Origin: Montifringilla adamsi
Taxonomy: Eukaryota; Chordata; Aves; Passeriformes; Passeridae
Length of the DNA: 64,000 nucleotides
Direction of reading: 5' to 3'
Assembly (NCBI GenBank): GCA_017590115.1
Contig: JAGGNK010013559.1
Coordinates: forward strand, 1,802,305-1,866,304
The stretch's first letter is position 1; every line of letters begins with the position of its first letter. The notes under the pieces were generated by a model that saw only the letters and a program-made list of their open reading frames with translations, had not been told where the DNA came from and searched no databases. Below, in pieces: positions 11,437 through 21,868 of the stretch. Both the position numbers and the translations under genes were made by a program.

Positions 11437-14012
11437 TGGACACAGGGAGGCAGGATGGGTTGCTTGGAGAGCTCGAGGCTGACCTGCTGTCAGGGCAGGG
11501 CAGTGAGGTTTGGGGGGTCTCTGGGTGGCTGTGCTGTTGCGGTGGGCTTGGGAAGAGGATGGAGCTGGGGGGATCCTCGCTGACACCACATCCTGCCCCT
11601 CTGCCTCCTTCCAGGCTCATCCCAAAGCTGGGGGTGCCCTGGGGGTTTCCTGTTTGGGGGGGATCATTGCCCACCCCATGTGATGCTTTCAGAGGCACCG
11701 CCCTTCTTGTGCCCCCCAGCCAGGAAGGGGGAGCAGGTGGCAGTGTGGGAGTGGGGTCCTTGGGTGGGACACCAGGCTGGCCCTGCCCAGCCCCTCTGGG
11801 GGGTTAGGGGGCCTGTGGGGGCTTGAGGGGCTGGGGTGGCCTCCCCTCACCCCACAAGGGGTGCAGGAGCTGTACATATATTATATATATTTGGTGATAC
11901 CTCTGCCCTGAGCGTGGCTGGGCTCTGTCCATGTCCCTGTCCCTCCTGCCTGCAGTTGGGCTGGGATGAGAGTTCCTCATCCCATGTCCTTGTCCCCACT
12001 CATCCCTCAGACCTGGGGTGGTAGGTGGCCCCTCCCCAGCAGGTTTAATCTTACCTTGCACCCAGGTCTGTTGGTTGGGGGGGCTGGTGGCCTCAGGGGG
12101 AGCAGATTCTCCCAGGCATTTCCCTGTCCCATTCACTGAACCCTCCCCCAGCTCTGTTCTGGGATTTCTGACACCACTGTGGTGTTACCACTGGGATTTT
12201 CTTTGGTCCTTGCTTCCAACAGAGGATCCTGACACCAAATCCTCCCAGAGCTCAGCCTTGCACATTGCCTGGCCTCAGTTTCCCTGGCAGAGGGGCAGCA
12301 GCAACCCTGGGGGATGAAATCCTGGGGATTTCACCCTGATTTGAGGCAGGGATTTGCAGGGGTGGTTGTGGGCAGAGGGAGCCTGGTACAGCACCAATTC
12401 CACCCCATTCTGAGATTCTGAGCCTGTGGAGCTCCAGGAGTGAATCCAACTGTGGGGATGCTCAGCCCCAGCCCTGGAAGCTGCAAACTCAGCCTTGTGA
12501 GCCATCAGAGTTCTGTGGGCACAGCATGGATGGTGACATGCCCTTAGTCCATGCCTGGAGCTGTCCCCATCCTGGCCTCTTCGCCCTCAGCCTGGGGTGA
12601 CACTGAGCTGGAGCCCTGGATCCATCTGGATGCCCAGTGCTGCACCTGATCCTGTGGGCAGCACAGAGCCAGGTCTGGATGTGTCTTCAGGAGAGGCACA
12701 GAGAGGGAAATGCTGCCCTGGCTTGGTTTAATGATGAGTAAAACTTCCAGGAATCCCTGCTCACCCTGCTCCTCAGCCCTGGACCTGCTCAGGACACTGC
12801 AAAGCTCCCTCAGCTCCATCAGCACCACTTTGCACCCCAGTAAACCCCTGAATGTGGTTTACAAGGAAACACTGTGGTGCTGCTGGGCTGGGCTGATCCC
12901 AGAGGGCTTTTCCAGCCCCAAGGACTGCAGCACTCTAATTGTGGCTGGGGTGTTGAGCATCCCAAACCTCATCCTTCATCCCACATTTCAAGGGATCATC
13001 AAGTCCTGGCAAAGTCCAACTCTCAGTGGAGACAAATGGATTTTATCCTCCCTAAGACAGATGTTTTAAATGGGGATTTCTGAGGCACTTTGGATTTTCT
13101 TACTGCCCTCCTCATCCTCAACCACAGAGCTCTGCTGGATGTGCCCCCAGGGTCCTGCCAGGGATGTACCCACCCCTGGCACCAACCTGGGTCCTCCAGC
13201 ACCATCCTGCCTCCCAAACCCCATTCCCAGCACCAGAACAGGCCTGAGGAGCCTGTTGGGAGTCTCCATCCCCAGCCCCCCTGGCTTTATAGGGCTGCTG
13301 GAGCCATAATTAACTTATGAAAAATGTGGTTTATTGTTTAGAAATGAATAACAAAATCCCCACCAGTGAGAGGGGGTGTGAGATGTCCTGGGTGGGGGTG
13401 GGCAGCCCTGGGCTGCCTCCTGTGGCACCCACTGTGGCCAGGCTGTGCCCAGGCTGCCAGGGCTTGGCTGAAAACCTTGGGCTTTTCCAGGCTGGGCTGG
13501 AGCAGCAGGTTTGGTGCCTCCCCGAGGGGATCCAGGTGCCCCACAGGGGTGTTCCCCCCATCAGGATGTGGGGCTGGGGCAGGGGGACATTGCAGATTTT
13601 GCAGGGAGGGGGTTTGGCTCTAGAGTGTCCCTGGGGGGGGTGCCAGCATCTCCTGGTGCTGGGTGAACAGGATCATTCCTGGCTTCATGTTTTGGTGTTT
13701 TCCTGCAGTGGGGGAGGCCACAGTGGGTGAAGGGGGGGACAGGACACACTGGCACTTGGGGGAACTTGGGGAGCCCCCCTGGTGACCCCCAGAGCAGATG
13801 AGGTGCCCCCTCATTACTGGCCTTGCAGGTACCATCAGTAATATTCAGAACCCTGCAAAATGCAGAACAAACTCCCTCCCACCCCCCCAAATTACCCATT
13901 TGTGCCCCAACACCCCAGCTGGAGTCCTGGGAGGGTTCTCACCTGCTGGGATTAAAACTCCTTCCTGAGACAGGGTGACCCCTGCCAGGGAAACAGCCTT
14001 AATTTGGGATGC
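11437..14012 (+). other. STRIP1 3' UTR and STRIP1-ALX3 intergenic region
   Basis: Follows the STRIP1 stop codon. A short AT run at 11871-11890 ('tgtacatatattatatatat') lies in the likely 3' UTR. I found no canonical AATAAA on the plus strand here, so the STRIP1 polyadenylation site is not placed. The only structured element noticed is duplicated segment A copy 2. No other gene was recognised. Confidence 0.6.
13464..13715 (+). repeat. Duplicated segment A, copy 2 (STRIP1-ALX3 spacer)
   Basis: Partner of 10390-10655, with the same block order: 'ggctgaaaacc', 'cagcaggtttggtgcctccc', 'catcaggatgtgggg', 'ttcctggcttcatg'. It lies just beyond the likely ALX3 3' end. It diverges from copy 1 after the last shared block. 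Confidence 0.7.
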
Positions 14013-14018
14013 TTTATT
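14013..14018 (-). terminator. ALX3: Candidate ALX3 polyadenylation signal
   Basis: TTTATT on the plus strand, i.e. AATAAA on the ALX3 strand, about 620 nt past the stop codon. That is a plausible 3' UTR length. A second AATAAA lies at 13331-13336 and could be used instead. Confidence 0.5.
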
Positions 14019-14639
14019 GTGCCAGGGCCTTATTTCCCTTCCAAGAGGGAGCAGAATGAGCTGTGATGCTCTGGGGGGGCTTTGGGGCTCCTTGGCCCTG
14101 CCCCCAGTAACCCCCACTACCAGCAACTGTCCCAGCCCAGTCTTCCCAGTATGGGACTGGGAGAGGAAAAGCCCAATTTCTGCCATTGCTGGTTGTGCTG
14201 GGCAGGGGTGAGCGGCCAAATTTCAGCTGGGGAGGGGAGAGTTGCCCCCAGAACTCTGCTGCCCTGGTGCTCCACAGTGCCTCCTCAGCCCCACCCACGC
14301 CTGGCACTGCCCGGCTGGGACAGGGGGCACACACGGTGGGGTGGAATCTCCATCAAACCCCTGAAGGTGCTGGGAGGCTCAGGTAATTTGGAGAGCCATT
14401 TCCAGGGTGCCGAGCTGCAGTGCCAGCCCTGCTGGAGCAGCCTGGGTTTGGGGGCTCCTCTTTTTCCTCCCCACAGCCCCCCTTGGACCCCTCTCAGCGG
14501 GGGTGGGGGCAGCGACATCGTGCTGGATGCGGGAAGCTCGGGGTGTGCAGAGAGGGGTGAAGGTGACCCCACCACGCTGACCCCCTCCCTGGGCTGGGGG
14601 ATGCCCTCCGGGGGGCTCCGTGTCCATCCCGCGGGGGGA

Positions 14640-17600
14640 TCAGGTGGCCCAGTTGAGGAGGCTCCCGGCGCCCTCTTTGCTCTTCATCCTCAGCGGCATC
14701 AGGGTGGGCGCCTTGTAGTCGTGTTGGGCGGGCGGCTCGAAGGGGTGGGGGGCCAGGCCCGGGGGGGGCAGCCCGTGCAGGGGGTAGAGGCTGTTGATGC
14801 CGGGGTGGTGGCCCAGGGAAGCGGGAATGCCCACGAAGCCATTGCTGGGAGCGGGGGGGTACGGGGACATGCAGGGGGACGGGATGGTCTCAGGGGGCAG
14901 CAGCCCCGGGGGGCTCCCAGGGCTCGGCCACAGGTTGTTCTGCAGCTGAAACAGCAACAACAACAACAAAATGAGGGTGGGGACATCACACCCCGCTCAG
15001 TTGCCTCGTATTCTGCCTTAGATCCCACTGCCCCCCTTCAGGATTCCTCTTATCCCACCTGTGATTCCTCCCACCCCTGTTGGATCCACCCTCAAATCCC
15101 CCCCACCACGGGGTGCAAAGGGAGCGATGCCTTTGCTCTGTCTTCTGCCCTTGGGGGGGTTGAATCCTGGTTGAATTATTCCCCCCGGGAGAGTTTGGCT
15201 TCAGGGATGTGCGTGAAGAGTTTTAAATTATTTTTATGCTTTTCAATACTGGGGGAGGAAAGGCAGTTTTGCAGAAAAGGGGGGCAGGAAGCACGGAGAG
15301 AGCTAAAGGGGGTCTTCAGGAGGAACACCCCAAAACCTGCCCCAGAGGGCAATGGAGTGGGACGTAAAGCAGCATCTTCCTGCGCAAAATACGATCCTCC
15401 CTCTTTTCCATCCCGGGCCGCACTTCTCCCAGGGGTGGGGAAAACCGGGGAGAAGGGGCAGGAACGGGTGATGTGGGGGGGCAAGAATGGGTGATGTGGG
15501 GGGGAAGAAGGAAGGAAGGGGTGAGGTGGGGGGGACGAGGCAGGAATGGGTGATGTGGGGCCTCCCCCAGGTGCGGTGGGACCCCTCCCCTGGGAATGGG
15601 AGCACACAGGGCTGGAGCAGCCCCCGAGCCATCTCTCACCTCCTGGATTTTCCCGTACCGTTCCCGTTTCCGCCACTTGGCCCGGCGGTTCTGGAACCAA
15701 ACCTGGGGATGGAGGAGGGGGCTGAGGTGCGGGGACCCTTCCCCCGCCCACTGCAGCCTCCAGCAGAGCTCCGCGCTGCTCCCAGCAGCAGCAGGGGCCG
15801 GGCACGGTGCCCCAGCGCTCCGGGGAACCGGAGCCGAGCAAAGGACGCTGCTGGAGCTCTCTGGCCTTTACCAACACCAGGAATATCTTGTCCCGCACCA
15901 AAAATGATCCGTCCTGCTCCCCCTTCCTTTCCCTGCTGCTTCTGGGACTCGTTGATCCCAGATTTTGCTGCAGAATGAGGCTTTTTGGGTGCAGATGCCC
16001 TGTCTGCATGTCCCCTCCGTGCTGGGGTGGGGACAACCCCAGCAGCACATCCCGGAGAGGAGGATGCCCTACCGGGATACTTGGCTTGAGGCTCTCGTGG
16101 CTACGGGTGGTTTCATCTCAGTCCACCCCAAATCTGGGTTCGGAGGCTCCGGTGGGCTCCTGGGGACGCTTCCCCTGCCTGTGCCTTGTCCCCATTCCAG
16201 CTCCTGGGGATGGCAGCTCCCAGCGGGTGCTCCCTGCTCACTTCCTTACCCTCCACCTTCATTTCCTCCCTGCTGAGAACCCCCTGCAGCTGCCTCTTCC
16301 CACTTGGAGCCTCAAACTGCATGGGGACGCCTCTGGAAGCAGCTCCCGGGGAGGGAGGGTCGGTCCCGTCCTGCCCCACGTCCCAGGATGTGCCACCCCA
16401 GCTTCAGCCACGCGGAGCTCCCGGGATTCCTCTGCCGAGATGGGACCGGAGGAGCTGAGCTGGGGAGGGTGGCTGGGAACGACGGCTGCATGGGGGGCAT
16501 CACAATCAGGGCATTCTGAGGGCGGGGGGGGGGGGTTGACACTGACCTCCCAAATTTTGGCTCTTCGCACCCTTTGGGTGCTTGTTTGGGGGGGAGCGCA
16601 GAGGATTCAGAAGCAACCAACACCCGCACCACAGCAGAGGGTGCATGGCCTGAGCTTTTCCATCTGGGATTTAGCATTTTCATGGGAAAACAGCTTCTAT
16701 CTCAGCACCACCTTGCAGGCAGGAGAATCCCCCCTCCTGGCAGCCCCCAGGGTGCCCATGCCCGTCCCTCTGTGCCCATACCTGCACCCTGGCCTCGGTC
16801 AGGTCCGTGCGCAGTGCCAGCTGCTCCCGGGCGTAGACGTCGGGATAATGCGTCTTCTGGAAAACCTTCTCCAGCTCCTCCAGCTGGAACGTGCTGAAGG
16901 TCGTCCTGTTCCTCCTCTTCTTGCTCTTGCTCTTGCCCAGGGGCTCGGGGAGCTCGGGGATCCCGTAGTCCCGGAGGTTGCCCAGGGGTGCTGCCAGTGG
17001 GCACCCCAAGTCCTCCGGGGCTTTTGGGGGAACTCTGCAGGTGGTGGGAATCACCTGGAACCCACCTTTGCAGCCCTTCTCACCTGGGGGGGAGAGGCAC
17101 CCAGGGGGTGTTAACAGTGCCAAGGAAGCCCAGAACTGTCTGTGCCACAGCCCTGGCATCCTGTCCCATCCCATCCCATCCCATCCCATCCCATCCCATC
17201 CCATCCCATCCCATCCCATCCCATCCCGGGGGATGTCGAGGTGCTGCCCCAGGAGAAAGGGCTCAGCATGGACACACAGCAGGGCAAATCCGTCCCTGAG
17301 AAGAGCAAAATCCATCCCTGAGAAGGGTGAAATCCATCCCTGAGAAGGGTGAAACCCAGGCTTGCTGCGGGAGCTGTGGGCAGGAAAAGCCTCTGAGGTG
17401 AGGAAAGCCTGGCTGGAGCAGCGGGTGCTCAGGGTCCCACTGGGATGCTGTGACTGTGTGGGGACGGGGCAGAGGAGGTGGGTACAGGGGTTTTTTTGCA
17501 GACAGTTTTGCTCCACTCTCCTCATTCCTCTCCTCACGCCTCTCCTCCCACTCCCCTCCTGCCCAGGCTGGTGCCTCAGCCCGGCTCAGAGCCCAGAGCA

Positions 17601-20330
17601 GAGCCACAGAGCCCAGCAGTGACCCCAAACCCAGCCTGGCTCTGGGCCATATGCAGCCCCCTGTGCCCCAGATAGTTCAGGGCGGCTCTGTGCCCCTGAG
17701 CCAGCCCTTCCCTGGAGCTGCAGCTCCCGGGAAAACTCTTGGAAAGGAGTAAAAAAATCCCACCCTGCTTTTTCTGCTGAAGAAGAGCTCCCTTTCCTCA
17801 CCCTCCTCTGGGATCTGAGCAAGAAATTTGGGGGGTCCCCCCTTCCCTTCAGTGCTGCTGCATTGCTGGGTTCATGATGGAATTGGATCATGAGGAAAAT
17901 CCCTGCCATGCGTTTTGGGGGCCACCTCTGTGCCCCCAGGAGGATCCTTTGTCCCCCCATGGGGACACCCAGAGCTTGGCAGCTCCAAAAGATTCTGGGT
18001 GCTGTTGGGACCCCGATGGTCTGAGCAGGGAAAGGAGAAGTGAGCAGGGAATTAGCAGATGGAGAGGGGTGCCTTGGGGTCCCCCATCTGCTGAGGGGAC
18101 ACAGAAGTGTCACCTGGGGAGAGGACAACCTAAAAATGCTGGGTTTGCCCTGATCCCAGCCCAGTCACCAGCTGCAGTTTGGGGTTCCTGCAGGTGGGGA
18201 CCTCAGAGGGGCAGGATCAGGCCCCCGGCCAGGAGGGGAAATACCTCCTTTGGGATGGATCCTGCTCCCCAGCACATCCCAACAGGGTGAGGAAATGGGG
18301 TCCCCATCCCTGCAGACGCCCCCGGGGCTCCCCAAAGCAGCCCCCACCGTGGCCTTTTCCGGCCTTTCTGTTTGGATTTTTGGTTGTTTTCTAATTAAGG
18401 CAATTTGGGGGCTATGGAGCCGCCAAGCCCCGATCCAGCTGCTTTGAATTAATGAGGAATTGTAATTTGGGGGAGGTTTGGGGGGGCGATTGCTCCTTGT
18501 CCCTTTCAGTACCGACCTGTCTGGTCATGGATAACGGCAAAGGAATGAGGCCAAATTGCCGTTTCCTCCCTGCTATGGCCTCCAAAGGGCTCAGCCGCTG
18601 GGCTGGAGGGTTTTAATCATTCAAACCCAAATCTCACCAAAGAGCAGACCAAAATATAACCAAAATTAAGGAAAAAATGACCAAAATAAAATCCTGCTGC
18701 ATAAAGCATCGAGTTTGGGATTTTTCTCCCCTTTTCTCAAAGGCAGCGCGGCACATTTCCAAGTGACCCACGGGTTTTGGCGTTGGAGACAAATAAATAA
18801 ATAGCCAGAAAGAAGAAAAAGGCAGGAAGGAGCGGGATACAGGCACGTAGCTAAATAAACACAGCAGCACCGGGGGACAAAGGGAAGATACAGATATTTT
18901 TCTCCCACTCCTTCCTAAACTGACACCCCCCGAAAGATTTGGCGGCGCTGGGGAAGGCGGCAGCTGGGAAACAGCTGTACAATTCCTGGGATAATGGGGA
19001 GGGGAAGGAACTCCAAAGGATCATTAGTGAAGGGATGGGGGCATGGAAAGGACTCCCAGGAACCGGAGCAAACACCCGTGGATCGGCAGCATCCCCCGCC
19101 GCGGCTGGAGCAGGTAAGCGCCGCGGCGGGGCCCCTCCCGGTGCTCCCTGACTTTTCTCGGCAGTTCTCGGGGTTTTTTTCTACCTGTTCCCCGAGGCGG
19201 CTTTGCCGGGTCCCACCTGGTTTCCATCGCCCCCGCGGCTCTGCCTTTTGCTTTCTCTATTAAAGCAGAACTGGGGGAATAATATTAAAGCGAAAGTGGG
19301 AGCACGGAGCAGCCCCCGACGGGCTGGGAGAGCGCAAAGGAACGGCGGGAGAAGCCCGGGAACGAGCTCGGTCCTGTCCGAGCCTGGAGACGGCCACGGA
19401 GCCCCGGGACAGCCGGGCCGAGGGGAACCGGGAGCGCTGGAGCTCCGGACATGGGTACCGGGGAGAGCCGGGGAACCGGGAGCGCCGGAGCCCGGTACTG
19501 GGGAACGAGAGCGCTACTGCCCCGGAGCGAGGCACCGAGGGAACCGGGAGCACTGGGGCTCCGGACCGAGCACCGCGGAGCGCTGCCAGCCCCGCAGTCC
19601 GGCCTCCCCCAGGTCCCGGAGCCCCGGCTGCTGCCGCCGCTCCTGCCCGGTGGTCTCCGGGAACCGGAGTCGGCGGCCGGACGCGACTTTCCAGCCTCCT
19701 CCGGGGAGCGCGGCCGTTCTCCATCCCCGGGAACGGGGACCCACCGTTCCCCACCCCGGGCCGGACCCGCCGTCGCGGCATTGGGGCCGGGTCTCTCCCG
19801 CCGCCTTTTCTCCCCCTTCCCCCCTTGTTTCTGGAGAACGGGAACCAGCCCGGACGCCCCGGTCTCTGTCGTGACACGATCCCAGCTGCCGACACTCGGC
19901 AGCACCGGCCCTTCCCGGCTCCGGCTCCCGTCGGGGGACGCCCTGGTTGTCCCCGACGGGGCCATATCGCGACATCGCAGCCTCGGAGAAGCCCTGGAGA
20001 GCGTGTCAGCGCAATGACGCTCTTGGGGGTCAGGGCTGGGGCTCCCGGCGGAACCCGAGAGGGAGGAAGAGAAGCAGAAGGGGTCGGGAGGGGTCGGCGG
20101 CCCCAGCCCCCCCATCCACCCGCCGCTCCCCTGGTACCTGCAGCCCCGGCCGGGTACAGGGGCCTCCCATGCACGGCCACGGCCGGGGGGCCCGGGCTGG
20201 CCACCCCCAGGTACCGCGGCTGTGCCCGGAGCGGCGGGCAGCGGCCGGGGCGGGGGCTGAGCGGCGGCGNNNNNNNNNNNNNNNNNNNNNNNNNNNNNNN
20301 NNNNNNNNNNNNNNNNNNNNNNNNNNNNNN
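14640..20330 (-). CDS. ALX3: ALX3, aristaless-like homeobox 3 (exon 1 cut by an assembly gap)
   Basis: Nuclear paired-type homeodomain factor of craniofacial mesenchyme development. Exons on the minus strand: exon 1, ending at 20138 (donor GCAG/GTACC) and entering the N run at 20270; exon 2, 17083-16782; exon 3, 15702-15640; exon 4, 14945-14640. Phases fit throughout (exon 1 to 2 in phase 1, the others phase 0). Exon 1 shows [11 protein letters not shown] and HGRPLYP, matching the region of human ALX3 before the homeodomain. Exons 2-3 give [20 protein letters not shown] through [17 protein letters not shown], with Gln at homeodomain position 50. Exon 4 runs from [10 protein letters not shown] to an OAR-like tail ([16 protein letters not shown]) ending LLNWAT. 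About 22 residues found after KIQE in mammals are absent. The start codon is not visible. ALX1 and ALX4 are excluded by sequence and by STRIP1/SLC6A17 synteny. Confidence 0.92.
17165..17227. repeat. (CCCAT)n microsatellite, about 12 units
   Basis: Near-perfect pentanucleotide repeat in ALX3 intron 1, ending about 80 bp upstream of the exon 2 acceptor on the ALX3 strand, where it reads (GGGAT)n. Confidence 0.97.
17277..17355. repeat. Short minisatellite, about 22-bp unit, three copies
   Basis: Three tandem units containing 'aaatccatccctgagaag' in ALX3 intron 1, next to the CCCAT repeat. Confidence 0.85.
18385..18470. promoter_or_regulatory. Cluster of homeodomain-type sites in ALX3 intron 1
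   Basis: TAATTA at 18392-18397, overlapping ATTA/TAAT at 18448-18453, and TAATT at 18463-18467, separated by non-repetitive sequence. Paired-type homeodomains such as ALX proteins bind TAAT half-sites, so autoregulation is possible. This is inferred from motifs only. Confidence 0.35.
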
Positions 20331-20480
20331 CCCAGCCGCCCCCCCAGCCCCCCAGCCAGTCACGTGCGTCCTCCCAGCCACTTGGTTAACCCTCTAATCC
20401 CAAATCCTGCCCCACCGGGGACACTTCCCCGCGTGGGGCAGATCCCTCCAGCCCCAAGGCAGGGGCTGCTCCCCCTCCCT
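19080..20480 (-). promoter_or_regulatory. ALX3: CpG island covering ALX3 exon 1 and intron 1 start
   Basis: Very high G+C with frequent CG dinucleotides, interrupted by the N run. It contains exon 1 and its donor at 20136-20137. Three spaced copies of 'gggaaccgggagc' occur at about 19422, 19471 and 19539. The promoter presumably lies at or beyond the gap; 20331-20480 includes a TCACGTG E-box at about 20360. Confidence 0.55.
20270..20330. other. Assembly gap (61 N)
   Basis: Run of N inside the GC-rich ALX3 exon 1. The ALX3 start codon and N-terminal codons are probably lost here. True gap length is unknown. Confidence 0.99.
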
Positions 20481-21689
20481 GCGCTCCCGGGGATCCCAGC
20501 AAACACCCAGGGCTCTTTGATTTCAAACCCCATCCCTCACTGCTGATAGCAGCAAGAAATACCAGGCAGGGGAGAAACTTCCATTTTCCTGTCGCTCCCT
20601 GGGTTTATTTTCCCCTTCACAAGCTCTGCAGAGTCCTTTGGAGCCTTTCCTCCCCACAGCCAGGGCTGGGGCCTGGGTCAGGCTGCTTCAGGGATGATGG
20701 TGACCCTGGGAGAAGGGAGGCAGGGATGGTGGTTACCCCGGGACGTGGGAGCCAGGATCCCACAGTGTCCCTGGGGCAGGCCCTGCTGTGCCTGGTAGCT
20801 CCCAGCACCAAGGGGGTCCCACCCTGCTCCCCCTGTGTCCCTGCTGGTGCTTCCACACCCGGGATTTGGATCCCCTCATCCTGGCTTGAGTCTGGCTTTG
20901 GCATCAGGCACTGGTGTGGATCAGAGCTTGGACTTCTTTATCCCCCCTTTTCCTGCATTTTGCTCCTTTCCTCACCAGGGCTGGAGGTTTGGCTTGGCTG
21001 GGGGAGGATACAGCTTTGGGGGGTGTTTGTGTGCAAAATGAGGGGAAAGATCTGGAATTCAAAGACTTGGAGAAGGAACTAAATAAGGGGCCTGAAGAAC
21101 TAAGTGGAAATCGGAGGGGTGAAGTTTTACCCCTTTATTTGTTGTTTTTCAACACTTTGAGTTCATTCTTGGGCAACACTCCTTGCTCCAGGTGTATGAA
21201 AAAATAACCTGCAGGTGTGGGGGTTGTGGGGAGGGGATGAGCTGCATGTGAGCAGCAAAAAGAGGCGGAGAGGAGCCCAGGGGATCCCAGATGTGTGGTG
21301 TTAGATAGCGGAACAAGGGGATAACACCGACCATAAATAACATTATTGCTCCCATTGGTGGTGCCGGGGCAAGACTGTGTTACCCAGGCACAGTGAAAAT
21401 CTGGAATCACAAGAAAATCTCATTTCAAAGACTTTGTGATATAAATGTCACCTCTGTGTCTGGGCAGAGGTTGGGGTTGATGTGTTGTTTGGTCATTGGA
21501 GAAGCTGGTGTTGCTGCAGGAGTGGTGGATTTGTGGTGTAAATCACAGCTGCATTTTCCAGCCCTGCTCAGGGAAACTGCATTTGTGAGAAATGCTGCGT
21601 TGTGATCCCGGACTCAAAATTATTCCTTCAGAATCCTGTGAGGGGCTGGCTCTGCACAGAGGGGTCTGAGCATGCAATGCCCCCTCTTT

Positions 21690-21868
21690 AAACATTATTT
21701 TAGCCCGATTCAAACCAGTATCCAAACAACATTTTTTTATTTGCCACTGCTGGATAAAATTCCAAGTTTTTACAAATTAACGTAGTGGCCTTTCGAGGAG
21801 CTGCAGGAATAAATCAGTTTAAACCCCTTGGGCTGATTTAAAAGAGGATCTGGCTCCCTCCTTGCAGG
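21690..21868 (+). repeat. Duplicated segment B, copy 1
   Basis: About 175 bp closely matching 25735-25920: 'aacattattttagcc', 'gattcaaaccagtat', 'ctgctggataaaattccaag', 'gtggcctttcgaggagctgc', 'aataaatcagtttaaacccc', ending 'ctccttgcag'. Flanks on both sides are unrelated. It is not CR1-like. Confidence 0.85.

Noticed and set aside
14082..15494. 470-codon open frame on the plus strand
   Set aside because: It runs antisense across ALX3 exon 4 in very GC-rich DNA where stops are rare. It shows no domain or conserved motif and the opposite strand has a proven gene.
15807..17114. 435-codon open frame on the plus strand
   Set aside because: Antisense to ALX3 exon 2; proline/serine/glycine-rich translation without recognisable features. 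A compositional shadow.
19260..20381. 373-codon minus-strand frame crossing the N run
   Set aside because: Only its upstream piece before the donor at 20137 is ALX3 exon 1. The rest is intron read-through in a CpG island.
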